In this document: one piece after another, positions 16,501 to 16,771 of the stretch
Layout: every line of letters starts with the position of its first letter
Position numbering within the stretch: the first letter of the stretch is position 1
NCBI GenBank assembly: GCA_002701875.1
Contig: NZWI01000052.1
Coordinates: 1 to 16,771 of the forward strand
From: Fidelibacterota bacterium
GTDB taxonomy: Bacteria; Fidelibacterota; Marinisomatia; Marinisomatales; TCS55
Direction: 5' to 3'
DNA length: 16,771 bases
The notes under the pieces: model-generated
Databases searched by the model: none
What the model was told of the DNA's origin: nothing
What the model saw: the letters and a program-made list of their open reading frames with translations, nothing else
Made by a program: the position numbers and the translations under genes

Positions 16501-16771
16501 AAACAATGGGATCTTTATCTTCAATAAGAAGTTTTGCTCCCCTTGGAGTTTGAGAATATCCTCGACTCATTAATTCGCTTATCATGTGAGGTTTAAATAA
16601 TTCTAATGCCATATTCTTGGGGAGCCCACATTCATGTAATTGCAGCTCTGGACCTACAACAATAACTGATCTGCCTGAATAATCTACACGTTTGCCAAGT
16701 AAGTTCTGACGGAACCTGCCCGTTTTTCCTCGGATCATATCTGAAATTGATTTTAATGGTCGACGAGTACC
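13505..16771 (-). CDS. rpoC: RNA polymerase beta' subunit, 3' part (cut by window edge)
   Basis: This is the last 1088 residues of the catalytic beta' subunit. The window opens in frame at [36 protein letters not shown], matching E. coli beta' from about residue 319, so roughly the first 320 residues (clamp and first zinc site) lie outside. The active-site motif NADFDGDQM, with the three magnesium-binding aspartates, is at fragment residues 140-148. The bridge-helix region [46 protein letters not shown] begins at about 422. The second zinc site has all four cysteines (478, 550, 557, 560), and the trigger-loop helix [16 protein letters not shown] with the catalytic histidine follows at about 586-601. 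A long insertion of sandwich-barrel type (about 611-781) splits the trigger loop before [18 protein letters not shown]. The acidic C-terminus ([17 protein letters not shown]) is variable in the family. Confidence 0.98.
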   Translation of the reverse strand, partial: GTRRPLKSISDMIRGKTGRFRQNLLGKRVDYSGRSVIVVGPELQLHECGLPKNMALELFKPHMISELMSRGYSQTPRGAKLLIEDKDPIVYKVLEYVVKDHPVLLNRAPTLHRLGIQAFQPVLVDGKALRIHPLVCSAFNADFDGDQMAVHVPLSVAAQMEARVLMLSSHNILHPANGKPLALPSQDMVLGTYYLTRKKEGVKGEGKSFGSFNEVLLAYENKIADINAIINVRHDDKWYKDTTVGRVIINSILPDEMEFVDDMIDKKRLSKLVNDTYLIAGNQKTVIFLDKLKNLGFDIATQSGVSIAISDILIPESKDAIISKAQKEVDDIQNKFKRHILTDGERYNKVIDVWTHATNDVAASMMDELKSNDQGFNPVYMMADSGARGSQDQIKQLAGMRGLMAKPKKSMTGGKGEIIESPITSNFKEGLSVQEYFISTHGARKGLADTALKTADAGYLTRRLVDVAQDVVINEIDCGTINGILADDLKEGEDIIEPLSERILGRTLLESFIEDGKVVIKAGTMIRDEEASIVSDSNIESLRIRSVLTCESLRGVCAKCYGWNPSNHKLVDLGTSVGIQAAQSIGEPGTQLTLRTFHIGGTATRIIEQSEMITQKAGTAKFSENLEVAEAKDENGVLVTRCMVRHAKITIVSKEKGSNSDFNVPYGANLNVNDGDKVKAGATLFQWDPYTDVILARQSGIVELKDFIENETYQVEAVEGGKKQMVIVESKDRNLSPHVEIVSKDGSILAGGTILPVTANLVVLEGDKVERGQTLVKIPRAYGKTRDITGGLPRVTELFEARKPSAPAVVTEIDGIVKFGETKRGIRKIQVEGVDGTLKTYSIPYGKHVVVHEGDKITAGTSLCEGSISPVDILTILGPNKVREYLVNQIQEVYRLQGVKIDDKHIEVIVRQMMQKVSIDDIGDSHFLPKDRINRAEFFETNLKLQSMVYVTDTGDSELEQETLVDKKTYQEMNKDLKEEGKALAKSRKTKPATFKPLLMGITQASLNVESFISAASFQETTRVLTDAATSGKIDMLRGLKENVAVGRLIPAGSGSPHLKNILVSDPDSNPDDSQEKIEKNDNVEKVF

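Noticed and set aside
1..16771. Possible defence, mobile or biosynthetic system in the window
   Set aside because: Every part of the window is accounted for by core housekeeping genes with spacers under 80 nt. There are no integrase or transposase motifs, long repeats or shifts in composition.

Overview
The window is one uninterrupted block of core transcription and translation genes. All are on the minus strand, so transcription runs from high to low coordinates. Read in that direction the order is: 3' two thirds of rpoC; the str genes rpsL-rpsG-fusA; the S10 genes rpsJ-rplC-rplD-rplW-rplB-rpsS-rplV-rpsC-rplP-rpmC-rpsQ; the spc genes rplN-rplX-rplE-rpsN-rpsH-rplF-rplR-rpsE-rpmD-rplO-secY; and the 5' part of map. 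Both edge genes are cut by the window, not broken. Every complete gene is intact and close to its family's usual length. I found no mobile element, tRNA, rRNA, CRISPR array or accessory gene, and no gene-free stretch approaches 300 bases.

Organism: a bacterium with AT-rich DNA. RpoC carries the large insertion in the trigger loop that is typical of Proteobacteria, Bacteroidota and related diderm lineages, which argues against Firmicutes or Actinobacteria. The fusA-rpsJ junction without tuf, the secY-map junction without adk, the short zinc-ribbon form of S14, and the RpoC bridge-helix region resemble the Fibrobacterota-Chlorobiota-Bacteroidota (FCB) group. Several genes have strong Shine-Dalgarno sequences, which is unusual for Bacteroidota proper. 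A marine FCB relative such as Marinimicrobia (SAR406) would fit, but that is inference and needs a tree.

Layout: 324-1 map (partial); 1653-325 secY; 7126-1653 the spc genes and the distal S10 genes; 10467-7137 the proximal S10 genes; 13427-10485 the str genes; 13504-13428 the only sizeable intergenic gap (77 nt); 16771-13505 rpoC (partial). Most neighbours overlap by 1 nt (TAATG, TAGTG or TGATG) or lie 1-9 nt apart. The remaining gaps are 17-18 nt. Translational coupling is therefore probably widespread. The classical E. coli control points (the S10 leader bound by L4 and the S7 site between rpsL and rpsG) have no room here.

Together the genes supply the catalytic RNA polymerase subunit, a large share of both ribosomal subunits, the translocase EF-G, the SecY protein-export channel, and methionine aminopeptidase, which trims new proteins as they leave the ribosome. 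I see no undescribed system. The points worth checking concern operon fusion, start codons and regulation.
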